Below the pieces are notes generated by a model. It was not told where the DNA came from and made no database searches. It saw only the letters and a list, made by a program, of their open reading frames with translations. Shown here in pieces: positions 44,068 through 53,433 of a stretch of 64,000 nt of DNA; positions within the stretch are counted from its first letter, which is position 1; the number at the start of each line of letters is the position of its first letter. The position numbers were made by a program, and so were the translations under genes. The DNA lies in NCBI GenBank assembly GCA_017354895.1, contig CP071498.1:2232001-2296000 (forward strand). Reading direction: 5' to 3'. This DNA comes from Podospora comata. Taxonomy: Eukaryota > Ascomycota > Sordariomycetes > Sordariales > Podosporaceae.

Positions 44068-45261
44068 CTAGTGTTCGACGACTTCGTAGTCGCCTTCGTC
44101 CTCGTAAGCGTCCAGTGGTTCGATGCCTGGTACATGTAAGGGCGGCACTCCTGTAGCGACAGGATGGAGGCCACCACCGCGTTGTTGCTTGTAGTGCTCC
44201 TTCAACTGGTCCTTCAGAGCGTACGAATGTGCTCTGGCGTGGTCCTGGGCGTTCCTGAGGTGTTTACGGCCTTCCTTAAAACTTTTGTAGCTACCAGTGA
44301 GGTTTGTTGTCGAGACAAGACACTGGTGGTATTCCAGCGCGCCTTCGTCTTCTTCCGATGGGGCGGCATAGTGTGCGTACAGATTGAAGTTCGTGCCGTC
44401 TGTGGTGAATGTGATGACCGATGCGTGTCCAGGGGGTTCCTCTTTTCCCATGTAAGCGAGGGCCTTGTTTCTTGCGTGGACCATCGCAGCTCCGTCATAG
44501 GCGCTTTGTATTCTCGCTTCTCTTATGTCTCCGGCAGGGCCCTTCCATTCTCCGGCTATCTGCGGTAGCGTTATAGAGCGTGGGTCGTCCTGGTAGAGCG
44601 TAGCCCTAGGAATGTAGTCGTCGACTGGGAACGGGCGGTACTCTTCTTTTTCGAGTCCCTCGATGAAGTCCGGTTGTGGGGCGGACAGACCGTTATTGAA
44701 TCCAGCGTTTTTCGGGAGGTTCGTAAATGCTCGGTTGTAGGCATCTGGGTAATTCGTGGGGTACTCCTTTAGTAGCCGCTTGCTTGTTGCGACGATAATG
44801 GTGGATTCGTTGCCGGCTCTGTCGACCCGGTCGACGTAGTCATTGTATACCGACTCTGTTGGCGAGGCAGTGGCTCGGGATTTGGCCTGCTGTTGGCGAA
44901 TGTCTTCGAGATTTTTGGCCAGTCTCGAACCATGCGGGTCGAGAATGCCGTTCTTGCGGGCTTTGTCGGCGAATCCTGTCGAGGTTGTCGACGTTGTCTT
45001 GGTCTTGGTCGATCTGGAATGGTCCGAGGGGTCTGAACACTTCTTCTTGCCCATCTTGTTAAAACGTGCGAGGTTCTGTCGTGTTAATCGTGCTGGCTCC
45101 GAAGTCGGGTGCGTCGTTCGCGCTTGCTTTGCCTGTGGTACGGTATCTTCATTGCTGTCTAGCTGTCGTTTTCGCGACGGCGGATTTGCTAGAACTTGCT
45201 CTTTTTGGGCTGGTGGAAATTCTGCTTGTAAGAGCTTCGGGGAGGTTTGATTCTTGTCCAT
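44068..45261 (-). CDS. DUF7924 family, PD-(D/E)XK nuclease-like protein
   Basis: Uninterrupted frame of 397 residues starting MDKNQTSPKLLQAEFPPAQK. The N-terminal ~100 residues are basic and disordered (RKRQLDSNEDTVPQAKQART, a likely nuclear signal). At 102-150 comes the family block FADKARKNGILDPHGSRLAK..LEDIRQQQ..SP..S.YNDYVDR. The core at ~195-330 shows the restriction-nuclease-like pattern: PQPDFIEGL, then ITLPQIAGEWKGPAGDIREA with E-x-K, then QSAYDGAAMVHARNKAL. These would be the PD, E-x-K and Gln motifs of a PD-(D/E)XK fold, supporting a DNA-cleaving or DNA-binding role. DUF7924-type genes occur in many copies in fungal genomes. This copy is intact and GC-rich in AT-rich surroundings, and the frame seems once to have run further 3'. 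Confidence 0.75.
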   Translation of the reverse strand: MDKNQTSPKLLQAEFPPAQKEQVLANPPSRKRQLDSNEDTVPQAKQARTTHPTSEPARLTRQNLARFNKMGKKKCSDPSDHSRSTKTKTTSTTSTGFADKARKNGILDPHGSRLAKNLEDIRQQQAKSRATASPTESVYNDYVDRVDRAGNESTIIVATSKRLLKEYPTNYPDAYNRAFTNLPKNAGFNNGLSAPQPDFIEGLEKEEYRPFPVDDYIPRATLYQDDPRSITLPQIAGEWKGPAGDIREARIQSAYDGAAMVHARNKALAYMGKEEPPGHASVITFTTDGTNFNLYAHYAAPSEEDEGALEYHQCLVSTTNLTGSYKSFKEGRKHLRNAQDHARAHSYALKDQLKEHYKQQRGGGLHPVATGVPPLHVPGIEPLDAYEDEGDYEVVEH

Positions 45262-46304
45262 GGTGAAGGACGAAAGAAAGGGGGGCTTCCTTTCTTAAAG
45301 AGCTGGTTAATGGAATAGGCCGCTTATGTTTGGAATTTCGTTCGGGCGACATGGTTGATTGGGCGTGAATGAAAAGTTTAAGAAACAGTAGGGGCGGCTT
45401 TGTTCGTAAGGGGTTACTTACGTAACCGTCCAATGAGGTGGCAGAGTTAGCGTTGCGTGCCGCGTCGCGGCTTCTTTAAATCGGTGGTATTGCGCCAGTA
45501 TGCCCTGCGCGTTGGTTAAATGGTGAAGCGGCTACTATATATTCTCGTCGTCGCCTTAGTCCTTTTGCTTTATAAGGTACTCTTATTTGCGGTCCTTCTC
45601 TGTCATGCCGCACTGCCTTTACGGTGGGGCCTGCCTGCTCCTGCAAGTGGGGCCACGCGCACTGGCCAGAGAGCAGTAGTCAAAGGAATTTCCACACTTC
45701 CGGGAACTCCCTACTTTCTTATAAAAATCATCACCTTTTACTATACTTTGCCTCGCCTCACTTTGTGCCTTACACGTGTGCAGGCAATTCTGGCCCTCTA
45801 ATCAGGCTAATCCCGTGCTTATTGTATAGCCTACGAGCCTATAGTGTCTTATCTTTATTCTGCATAAAGTGCAGCCTGCAAGTAAGCCACTATCACGTAT
45901 TTATATTATATAGAAACCAATTAATAGTATATTTATAGTATTATAATTATTTTTATATATTTTCTTATATTTTTAAATAGAAACTGTGCCCAGATCAAAT
46001 AAAGCTTGAAGTCTAAACTAAACTTAAAAGCCCTAGATACTAAAAGAAGTATAAAACTGCAAATGATAACAAGTACCGATAATTTTATTAAACCCCGCCA
46101 AGTTTAGTAAAATAATTCCTTTCTACTTAATTTAATGGAAATCTTTTATTATCAGCTAAACTAAGCTTTTCACCCGCGTATAGAAACTTAAGCATTTAGT
46201 CCGGATAGAACTGGAAAGTAAATTAAAAATATTAATTAAAACTAACTTGTTAGCAAATCCTATTTCGGTAATAATTATTAAAGTCCTTTCCTATTTTTAA
46301 CTAT
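45262..46304. repeat. AT-rich upstream flank of the DUF7924 gene
   Basis: About 200 bp of ordinary composition (likely promoter), then from ~45480 increasingly AT-rich DNA with many TTA/TAA runs up to 46304, typical of RIP. No coding frame seen. Confidence 0.5.
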
Positions 46305-46380
46305 CTCGTGGTTCGCCGCAGTTGCGTGACTAACCATGCTCACGTGCTTTCAATGCTGACATGGCTTGGCAGGTTGTAAC
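46305..46380. repeat. Right copy of 76-bp direct repeat
   Basis: Second copy of the repeat at 43655-43730, 2650 bp away. It keeps more C and G, so it looks nearer the ancestral form. It touches the decayed end of the F-box-like gene. Confidence 0.8.
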
Positions 46381-46776
46381 ACACCTATGAAGAAGGATCG
46401 AGTGTTCTCCTACCACCTGGCGAACCGTCTCCCTGTCCAAGGCCTCACACACCGAAGGTCAACTGGTACGGTTGTGGAACTGTGCATTGAAGTAAGCCCA
46501 GCGTGCGGCTCTGGTACGAAGGGTTTTCGAGTAAAGCGTTGTGGACGTGACAGTGAAAAGGCGCAGGGGATGGCCGTACATTTCCTGGGCGATGGCGATG
46601 AGTTTGCACGTGTACATCAGCCTTATATCGATCGGCTTGTTGTCGGCTGTCCTCAGTTTGTTTGCCTCCAAGTCATAGATGTACTCATCGCCATCTTCGT
46701 GGCTGGCGCCGAGATACTCCTTGTAGATGTAATTGCGCAACTCGCCGGGTATGTGCAAGAGGTGTGACCGAACCAT
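46381..46776 (-). pseudogene. F-box-like / 2EXR-type gene, truncated
   Basis: Starts MVRSHLLHIPGELRNYIYKEYL at 46776, the F-box-like opening common in fungal proteins, followed by YDLEANKLRTADNKPIDIRLMYTCKLIAIAQEMYG and ARWAYFNAQFHNR. A TGA at 46459-46461 ends the frame after 105 codons (318 bp with the stop), but the same register stays protein-like beyond it (ALDRETVRQVVGEHSILLH) to about 46390, where the 76-bp repeat begins. So the gene seems to have lost its 3' part at an element boundary and to carry a premature stop (Arg CGA to TGA would fit RIP). Confidence 0.5.
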
Positions 46777-47725
46777 GATGTGGACGTTGGACGAGAAACG
46801 CAGAGAGTATCGGGGCAGTGAAAAGGGACGATGATGACTAGACCGCTGATGTGGCCTGAGGTAATGGAGACTACATAGGCAATCTGTCGTGGGGAAAAGA
46901 GAATTTGGTTTGGGGACAGAAGAAGAAGACAATGGTTTTTTCGCACATGCCGTCCCGCTATGCCTTTCGTGACGGCTGTTGTGGCGCTTCACAGACTTCA
47001 GGCAAGCGTCACGGTGGCGCCCATCGATAACTCAGACGGGATCGGAGGGGGGAAGGGCACACAGATTTCAGTTACTTACGAGTCTCGCAGTTTACGGGAC
47101 GGCAACAAAGGTGTGGGCAAAGGTAGTGCTAGTGGTAATGATGTGTAAAATAAAAAGAATATAAAAAGAAAGCAAAAAAAGAAAAGACTGTGGCCCACTG
47201 CAAGATGACGAAGACGGGAGCAAGGCAGCAACCCGGTGTCCACTCCCCACACCGCTGTGAGCCGGTACCGTCCCCTTCACAGATGACCATGTCGCTAAAC
47301 CTTAGTACACGTTTTCCATCTCAACAACCCGGACACCTGGCCCTGGGTTTGCATCAGATAGGTACTATGCGAGCCCTGCCTGGAAATAAGCTCCGTGACT
47401 CTACGATGACTCCTCCGGTGACAATTTTATCCATGCCTGAAACCACGAGCCGAGGCTTTCGAGCAGGAGATGTGATTTGACAATAAATAGGTTCTTACCT
47501 GGCCAAGCACTCAATATTCTCTGCTCTTACGCATCCTCCTCTTCCTCTCTCATCCAACAACCCCGGCCTCGAGCGACTGAAGTCTGTTAGGCCTGGTTCA
47601 AAGGCAACCGAAATAGAAGTGTACATCCGTCAACAAGACAAGTAAGCTTGCCCTGCCGCTTATCATGGCTGTGACTGACTTGATGATCTTGCAGCGGAAC
47701 GATCTGCTACAAGAATGACCCAATG
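46777..47725. other. Intergenic region
   Basis: No supportable gene. A CAACAAGACA motif that recurs near 48245 appears at ~47630. Confidence 0.3.
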
Positions 47726-47900
47726 GTTGGCAACAAGACACCAAAAACTTATGTCCAAATAAATCTAACCAATCATGCCGTGTCGGCGTCAAACGAACAA
47801 TCGGCCTCCACCTTCGCCCACCGCCTCCCCCGTGAGTTAGCAACAAGATACCGGAAACTTCTATCCAGATGAACCTCACCCATCACGCCGGGTCAAACGA
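47726..47900. repeat. 70-bp direct duplication, two copies 110 bp apart
   Basis: 47726-47796 and 47836-47900 share GTT(G/A)GCAACAAGA(C/T)ACC, AAACTT, TATCCA-like, AATC/ATCACGCCG and GTCAAACGA blocks. Diverged, with one 4-bp gap. Confidence 0.7.
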
Positions 47901-49199
47901 CTCGCCTCTGGGTCCCGGTCCTCCAGGTTGGGGGTCGGTGGCCATCGAGGACTGAAGAAGGTGGTCAGAACTTAGCAAGACCACTACAGGTAATCAACTT
48001 CGGTGCCGCAACCTCCGTACAACGAGAAAGACCATCGGGAGAATAAAGTACCTGAATTTGACAATGAGCCAATTTCCGACGTTCTGTCAGTGGGGTTGGG
48101 ATTTGTTCAAACAGTCTGTTGCAAAGAGACCGTTGTTGAAAAAGCGAGTGGTTAGCCATCCGGTGTCGCTGATTAAGAAGGGGGAACACAAAAGAAAAGC
48201 ACAAGAGGGGTGACAGTACCTAACTGGCGACCCTGGACCTGACTGTCAACAAGACAAGCGTTGCCAGCGGCGATCCGTGAAACCTCAAAACCTCTTGGAT
48301 AAAAATATATGTTGCAAGCAACAACAAGCGGACGCGCTCAGCGCTGCCTGCGCAGCTTCCGGAAGTGATGGGAAGACGCGGTGGGGGTCTCGAAGATCTT
48401 GGGCGCTTGGAGTGATGGATGTCATCGGAGGCGATGGACAGGATGGCAAACTGAGGGTCGGCTGACTCGAAGGTCCTGGGCTCGAGACAACAGGCTTGTT
48501 TATTTTCGCGCGAGACAAAACAGACTACCGAAAACTGGCGCTTCTGGGAGTGTGCCACAGCAGGGCTGCTGCGGGACTCTCTGGTTGGGTGCGCACGGCC
48601 ATCTGCCCCCGCGACTGCTTGGCCATCACGGCTCTCAACGATGACGAGCTGTTTCCACAGAGTTGGATTCGGTAGACTTGGTGTCGACGGACTGCTGGTA
48701 CTTTCGGAAAAGCGTCGTTGTTCGACCGCGAGGTCGTCACGGTTGTGAGGATGACAAGTTGGGGAATATCGAAGGTTGAGGCGAGTTGATGGGTGGTCAA
48801 GCGCGAGCCACTGTCATGAGGTTGAGTATTCAGCGCCCTGCCATGGGCGATGTTGTGGTGTTGTGATTGTTTGTGTGTGTTCCCCCAGTTCACTACTCTG
48901 GGCGGGCGGGCTGGGATTTGATATGGCCCAAAGGTAGTCCACATCCTCCTGATGGTGTGTATCTTTCTTACATTAAGGCTCTTGTTGTTGTTTGGATAAA
49001 TAGCTGGGTATATAAGTACGGTGATCTGTCTTGTTTTATCTGCGAACGAAAACCGAGATACCTATGATGCGGTTCTCACCCTTCCCACCCTAAGCTTTGC
49101 ATCCATAACCCCCTCACGAACCTCATCTACTCGTTCTTCTGTCAATATAAAATCATATTGCGACACTGACATCGAAGCCATCTATGTTTTGATATTAAT
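47901..49199. other. Intergenic region downstream of VPS36
   Basis: About 1.3 kb without supportable gene; the last 150 bp are the VPS36 3' region. Confidence 0.3.
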
Positions 49200-51231
49200 T
49201 CATATAAATCCACTCTCCCTCAACATCTTGAGCGTCAACTCCGCCTTCAGCGTCGCCTCGTCTTTATACCCCTTTCCTTCCCCCGTGTCAATAAAATTCT
49301 CCCAAAACTTCAACCCCTCTATCCCTTCCTCCCGACAAAGCACCCCCTTTTCCTCCGCCATCTCCAACTCTTCCTCGGCAACACCAATACTCCACCCAAA
49401 CCTCTCCGCCACATCTCTCGCAGTAACCCCCCTCCCAAACTCATGCCAATCCCACGACACCTCCTTCTCAGGAGGAAACTCATGCAAATCCTTCATCCAA
49501 GCCAGTAACGCCTTGATCGTCGACTCGTCCGTCCTATCCTTGCTCTGTACAACCTTCACCCCTGATTTAAACACCCTCAGCCTAACCGGCAACTCCAATT
49601 TCTCCCATAGATTCGCTGCTTTCTCAAAGTCCGCGGGACTAACCAGTTCGACTCCGCCTCGGGCTCGGTTGAACATAGCCCATAGATCCACAAGTGATAT
49701 TACTCCCCCGGCCTTTCTCAAGACCCCCCTCCTGTCATCCGTCAAAAACTCGGCCAACGTCCTTGCCAACTCACTCAGATACAAAGAGTCGCCCCCGTTA
49801 CCCCCAACAATATCCTTCGTGGTGATCAACCCAAGCTGACTTGCCGACTCGGCCAACAGAGCATTCTCACTCGCGGACGAGCCCCCAGCGCCCCTGACTT
49901 GCTTCGCGAAACTTTCCGCCAAAGCTACAATCTCCTTCGCCGATGCCATGAGCGCTTCCAAGTCTTCAAAGGCGTTTCCAATGACGAGCTCGTTATTCTT
50001 GCGCATCGCCTGAGTTTGCCGCTCCAGGCCGGCAATACCACCAATCTTGGGCCGTTGTCTCTCCGGTTCTGATGACCCGGCAGTACCAGAACCACCGTTG
50101 GTGCCATCGGAGCGAGATGACTTGGGGATGGGGGGCGCGTTCTGGAGAAGCCATTTCCGCTGCGTCATGCAGCTTTTGAGACGTTCATAGAATATCTTCT
50201 CACCACCATGGTGGAAAGAAAGCTTGACGTTCTCTGGGCTTTCCAGGCCAACTGGGGCGGGGGCGGTGGAGTTGAGGAAGGGGCCGGGAGATTCCGTGTT
50301 GCTTCGGGGGCTCTGAGTGAGACTGGCTGGGATGTCGTGGGAGATGAGTGAGGCGCCGCATATTTCGCAGGATAGGAGAGAGGGATGGTTGGCAAAGGTA
50401 CATCGTGGGCAGTGGAAGGAGGCATCGGGATCTGAACTTCGGGGGGGTGTTGTGAGGCCTGGAGACTGTGGTGAGGTTAGGTCAGAGATTTGCTTCGGCC
50501 TCACGGGTAGCGGCGTTTGGAGAGCCGGACTCGATGGTCCACGGGTTGATGCATTGCTGATTGCGGCTTTCAGAACATGGGTTAGGGTTGGCTTAATGCC
50601 GCATGCCAAACACGGAGGCAGAGGTGTGTGAGCATTGGCGGCAGTGGGGTCAAAGTTGGACGGGACAGGGTTTGAGAAGCTGCAGATGGTGCAAACCCAG
50701 GTAGCTGCGCTCACGGGCGTAGGCTCAACTGGTGATACCCGGAGGACGCCCTCTTGGCGATGGGCTGGCGAGGAATTGCCGCTCCGGGAAGGAATAGAGA
50801 CATGAGCTGGAGAGCGCTGTTGAAGGGGCGCACGCTTTGTTGCTTTGGGTATCAGGGTGATCTTTGGAGAGGACTTGAAAAAGCCAGCCTGAAGATAGCG
50901 ATTAGCAAAGAGCTTCAAGCCGCAAATCCAACACGGCACTCACATAGAACTCATAGCGCTCCACATCTTTCAGGTCCAGCGCAACCGAGTACTTTCTTGG
51001 CTCTGCCTTGTCGACGTAGCATATCCGATGCGATGTCAAGTAGACCTGGCCATTTTGCTGATTCGGGAGTTTGAACTTGCTAGCGAAGGTCAGTCAGTGG
51101 TGGTGATAAGGACGATCCTAAGTAACTCACCCCTCATACAACCCCACATTGTCTTGCACGAAAAGCAGGTCTTCATCGGGCAGGTACGAAGGCCGCAGTG
51201 CGGTTGTCAAGTCGATGTGCTTTAAGAACAT
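49200..51231 (-). CDS. VPS36: ESCRT-II subunit Vps36
   Basis: Exons 51231-51131, 51079-50944 and 50888-49200 give 641 residues. The N-terminal GLUE (split PH) domain starts MFLKHIDLTTALRPSYLPDEDLLFVQDNVGLYEG and continues KFKLPNQQNGQVYLTSHRICYVD. As in yeast Vps36, Npl4-type zinc fingers are inserted in it: WVCTICSF...PCLACG with an enlarged loop (~residues 160-200), and FHCPRCTFANHPSLLSCEICG. The GLUE part resumes at FHHGGEKIFYERLKSCM. The C-terminal half is the winged-helix EAP30 module (SQLGLITTKDIV, SELARTLAEFLTD, GGVISLVDLWAMFNRARG). With Vps22 and Vps25 it forms ESCRT-II on endosomes, binding ubiquitin and phosphoinositides. The promoter is shared with the THP3-like gene. Confidence 0.95.
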
Positions 51232-51734
51232 TCGTCATAGTCATGGGAAGACGGCCCCGGTGCTTTGGAACAGTTTCAGTGCGTGTGCCGTGGTTTTCCA
51301 CCATGAGTTTGTTGATGAGAGACAGGATGTCTGTCGTTGTCGTTTGGTGGATCCCGACCATTGACGTAACTGGGAGACGGGGTAAGCACCTATCCCACCC
51401 GCCCCGATTGTTGCATGACTGACTCAGCGCCTCCCCAAAAGACTCGACAAAGACTCGTTAGAGCGCTCCAGCCACTCAACGCGACTCGCCGCCCACTTTT
51501 CCGCACATTGCAGCCCTCTCCTCTCCGCTCCGCTTCTCCCGAACTGCCCAACCCAACTCAACTCTCTTCGCACACTTTAGTTCGCACCATTCACCGCCAT
51601 CATCAAGTTGCCATCGCCGCTTCGCTGACCAGCACTCCGACCGTATTTCTGTGACCTACTTACCTCTCTGAACAGCTACCTTTGGTTTTTTTCTCTTCTC
51701 CCACAAGAGGCAAAGCGATCACAGCAGCGACAAC
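51232..51734. promoter_or_regulatory. Bidirectional promoter, VPS36 / THP3-like
   Basis: 503 bp between two divergent start codons, with CT-rich stretches towards the THP3-like gene. No clear TATA box on either side. Confidence 0.6.
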
Positions 51735-53433
51735 ATGATGCCGACGTGGCCAACCGCATCCCCGCCCCAGGGCGTTCCGCCCTCAACTGCCTACGCAGCA
51801 ACCTATTCAGGTATGTGGCCGACACCTCTAGACCCTCTATCCTCAAGTGAATCTCTTGCTGACTTTTTCCCCTACAGCTCCTGCTTTCACCCCAGTCCAA
51901 GTCCGACAAACCTTCGGCCAGTCCTATTCCGCCCCACAAGCCTCCTATCCCACCACACATCCCTACGGCCCAGCCCAATCCCCTCCACCTGCCCCAGCTA
52001 ATCACCAGCCGACTGCTGCTTCTCCTCCCACAGCTGATGAACAGCCCAGGAAGAAGGTTCAATGGCCTGATTCCGTCCGCTCCTATGTCCAGCGCTCTTT
52101 TTTCCCCGCCAACATGGATCCTACCGTCTCGAAAGAAGAAATGGAGGCCAAGCTGAAGGAAACCATCATGCGCGCCAGCGAGGACAACCTTCTGTATTCC
52201 ATCGTGTGGGAGACGATGCCACTGCCCCAACAAATAATCAAGCAGGAGCGTGAACAACGTGCCAAGGCCATGGCCTATCCCGCTCAAGCACAAACGCCCT
52301 ACTCCAACGCGCCAATGCCCATCTCCAAGAAGAGGAAGTCCGCCGACTTGGAAGATGTCGCGAATCTCAGTATCACCCCACCATGGAGGACAGGCCAAGG
52401 CGCCCGCCTCGAGGATCGCGTCACTTTTTCCAAGGATAAACGCCAAGCTACCGAGGAGAGCTCCGATAACACGAGTAAGTTGAACAAGTACGAGAAGCGC
52501 CAAAAGCGCTTCAACGGGGGCTACGTATCGACATATCGCTCCCCAAGCCCTCCCCCCGGCGATGGGCCCGTCGTGGGGACGTGCGAAAAGCTTGAGAAGA
52601 GCTATCTGCGCTTGACTGCTCCTCCCAAACCTGAGAACGTGCGTCCGCCTCGGGTGTTGAAGAACACGCTGGAGCTGCTGAAGAAGAAGTGGAAGAAGGA
52701 TTCGAACTACGCATACATTTGTGATCAGTTCAAGTCCATGCGCCAGGATCTGACTGTGCAACGCGTGAGGGATGATTTTACTGTCGAGGTGTACGAAATA
52801 CATGCTCGCATTGCTTTGGAAAAGGGGGATCTCGGTGAGTATAATCAGTGCCAGACTCAGCTCAAGGCACTGTACAAGTTGGGCCTCAAAGGCAAGGCCA
52901 ACGAGTTCAAGGCCTATCGGATTCTTTACTTCATTCACACAGCCAACCGCACAGACTTGAATAGCGTTTTGGCAGATCTAACCCCAGCAGAAAAGAAAGA
53001 CAAGGCGATCAAGCACGCCTTGGACGTGCGGTCCTCCCTGGCCCTGGGGAACTACCATCGGTTCTTCCAGTTGTACAACGAGACCCCAAACATGGGTGCA
53101 TACCTCATGGATATGTTTGTCGGCCGGGAGCGTCTTGCTGCCCTGTGCAACATTTGCAAGGCGTAAGCTCATTCTCCTCCTGTCATGGTGAAGATCCAAT
53201 GCTAACTTGACAACAGATACAAGCCTGACGTGCCATTGCGATTTGTTACCGAGGAACTCTATTTTGAGTCCGACATGGAAGCCGCCCAGTTCATCATTGA
53301 CAACGGCGGTCAGAACTTGCTCCAAGAAAAGGAGGACGGCACCATTGTCATCCTCACTGGCAAGGCTGGCCAGACATTCGAAAGCCACAAAGCGAAAGCC
53401 TTCGCCCGCGTCGACATCAAGGGCCAAATCTAG
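51735..53433 (+). CDS. THP3: SAC3/GANP-domain protein, THP3/LENG8-like
   Basis: Exons 51735-51810, 51878-53162 and 53217-53433 give 525 residues. The N-terminal ~150 residues are Pro/Ala/Gln-rich and disordered. A charged middle (SKKRKSADLEDVANLSITPPWR) leads to KYEKRQKRFNGGY, then CEKLEKSYLRLTAPPKPENVRPPRVLKNTLELLKKKWK. The SAC3/GANP/THP3 core is clear: YAYICDQFKSMRQDLTVQRV, FTVEVYEIHARIALEKGDLGEYNQCQTQLKALY, and RILYFIHTANRTD, with a winged-helix end LPLRFVTEELYFES-like and VDIKGQI. The yeast counterpart Thp3 works with Csn12 in transcription elongation and splicing. Family certain; Thp3 rather than Sac3 is judged from the short length and the motif set. Confidence 0.9.

Noticed and set aside
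43655-46380. Reading the 76-bp repeats as LTRs
   Set aside because: Far too short for LTRs, no TG..CA ends, primer-binding site or gag/pol seen between them.
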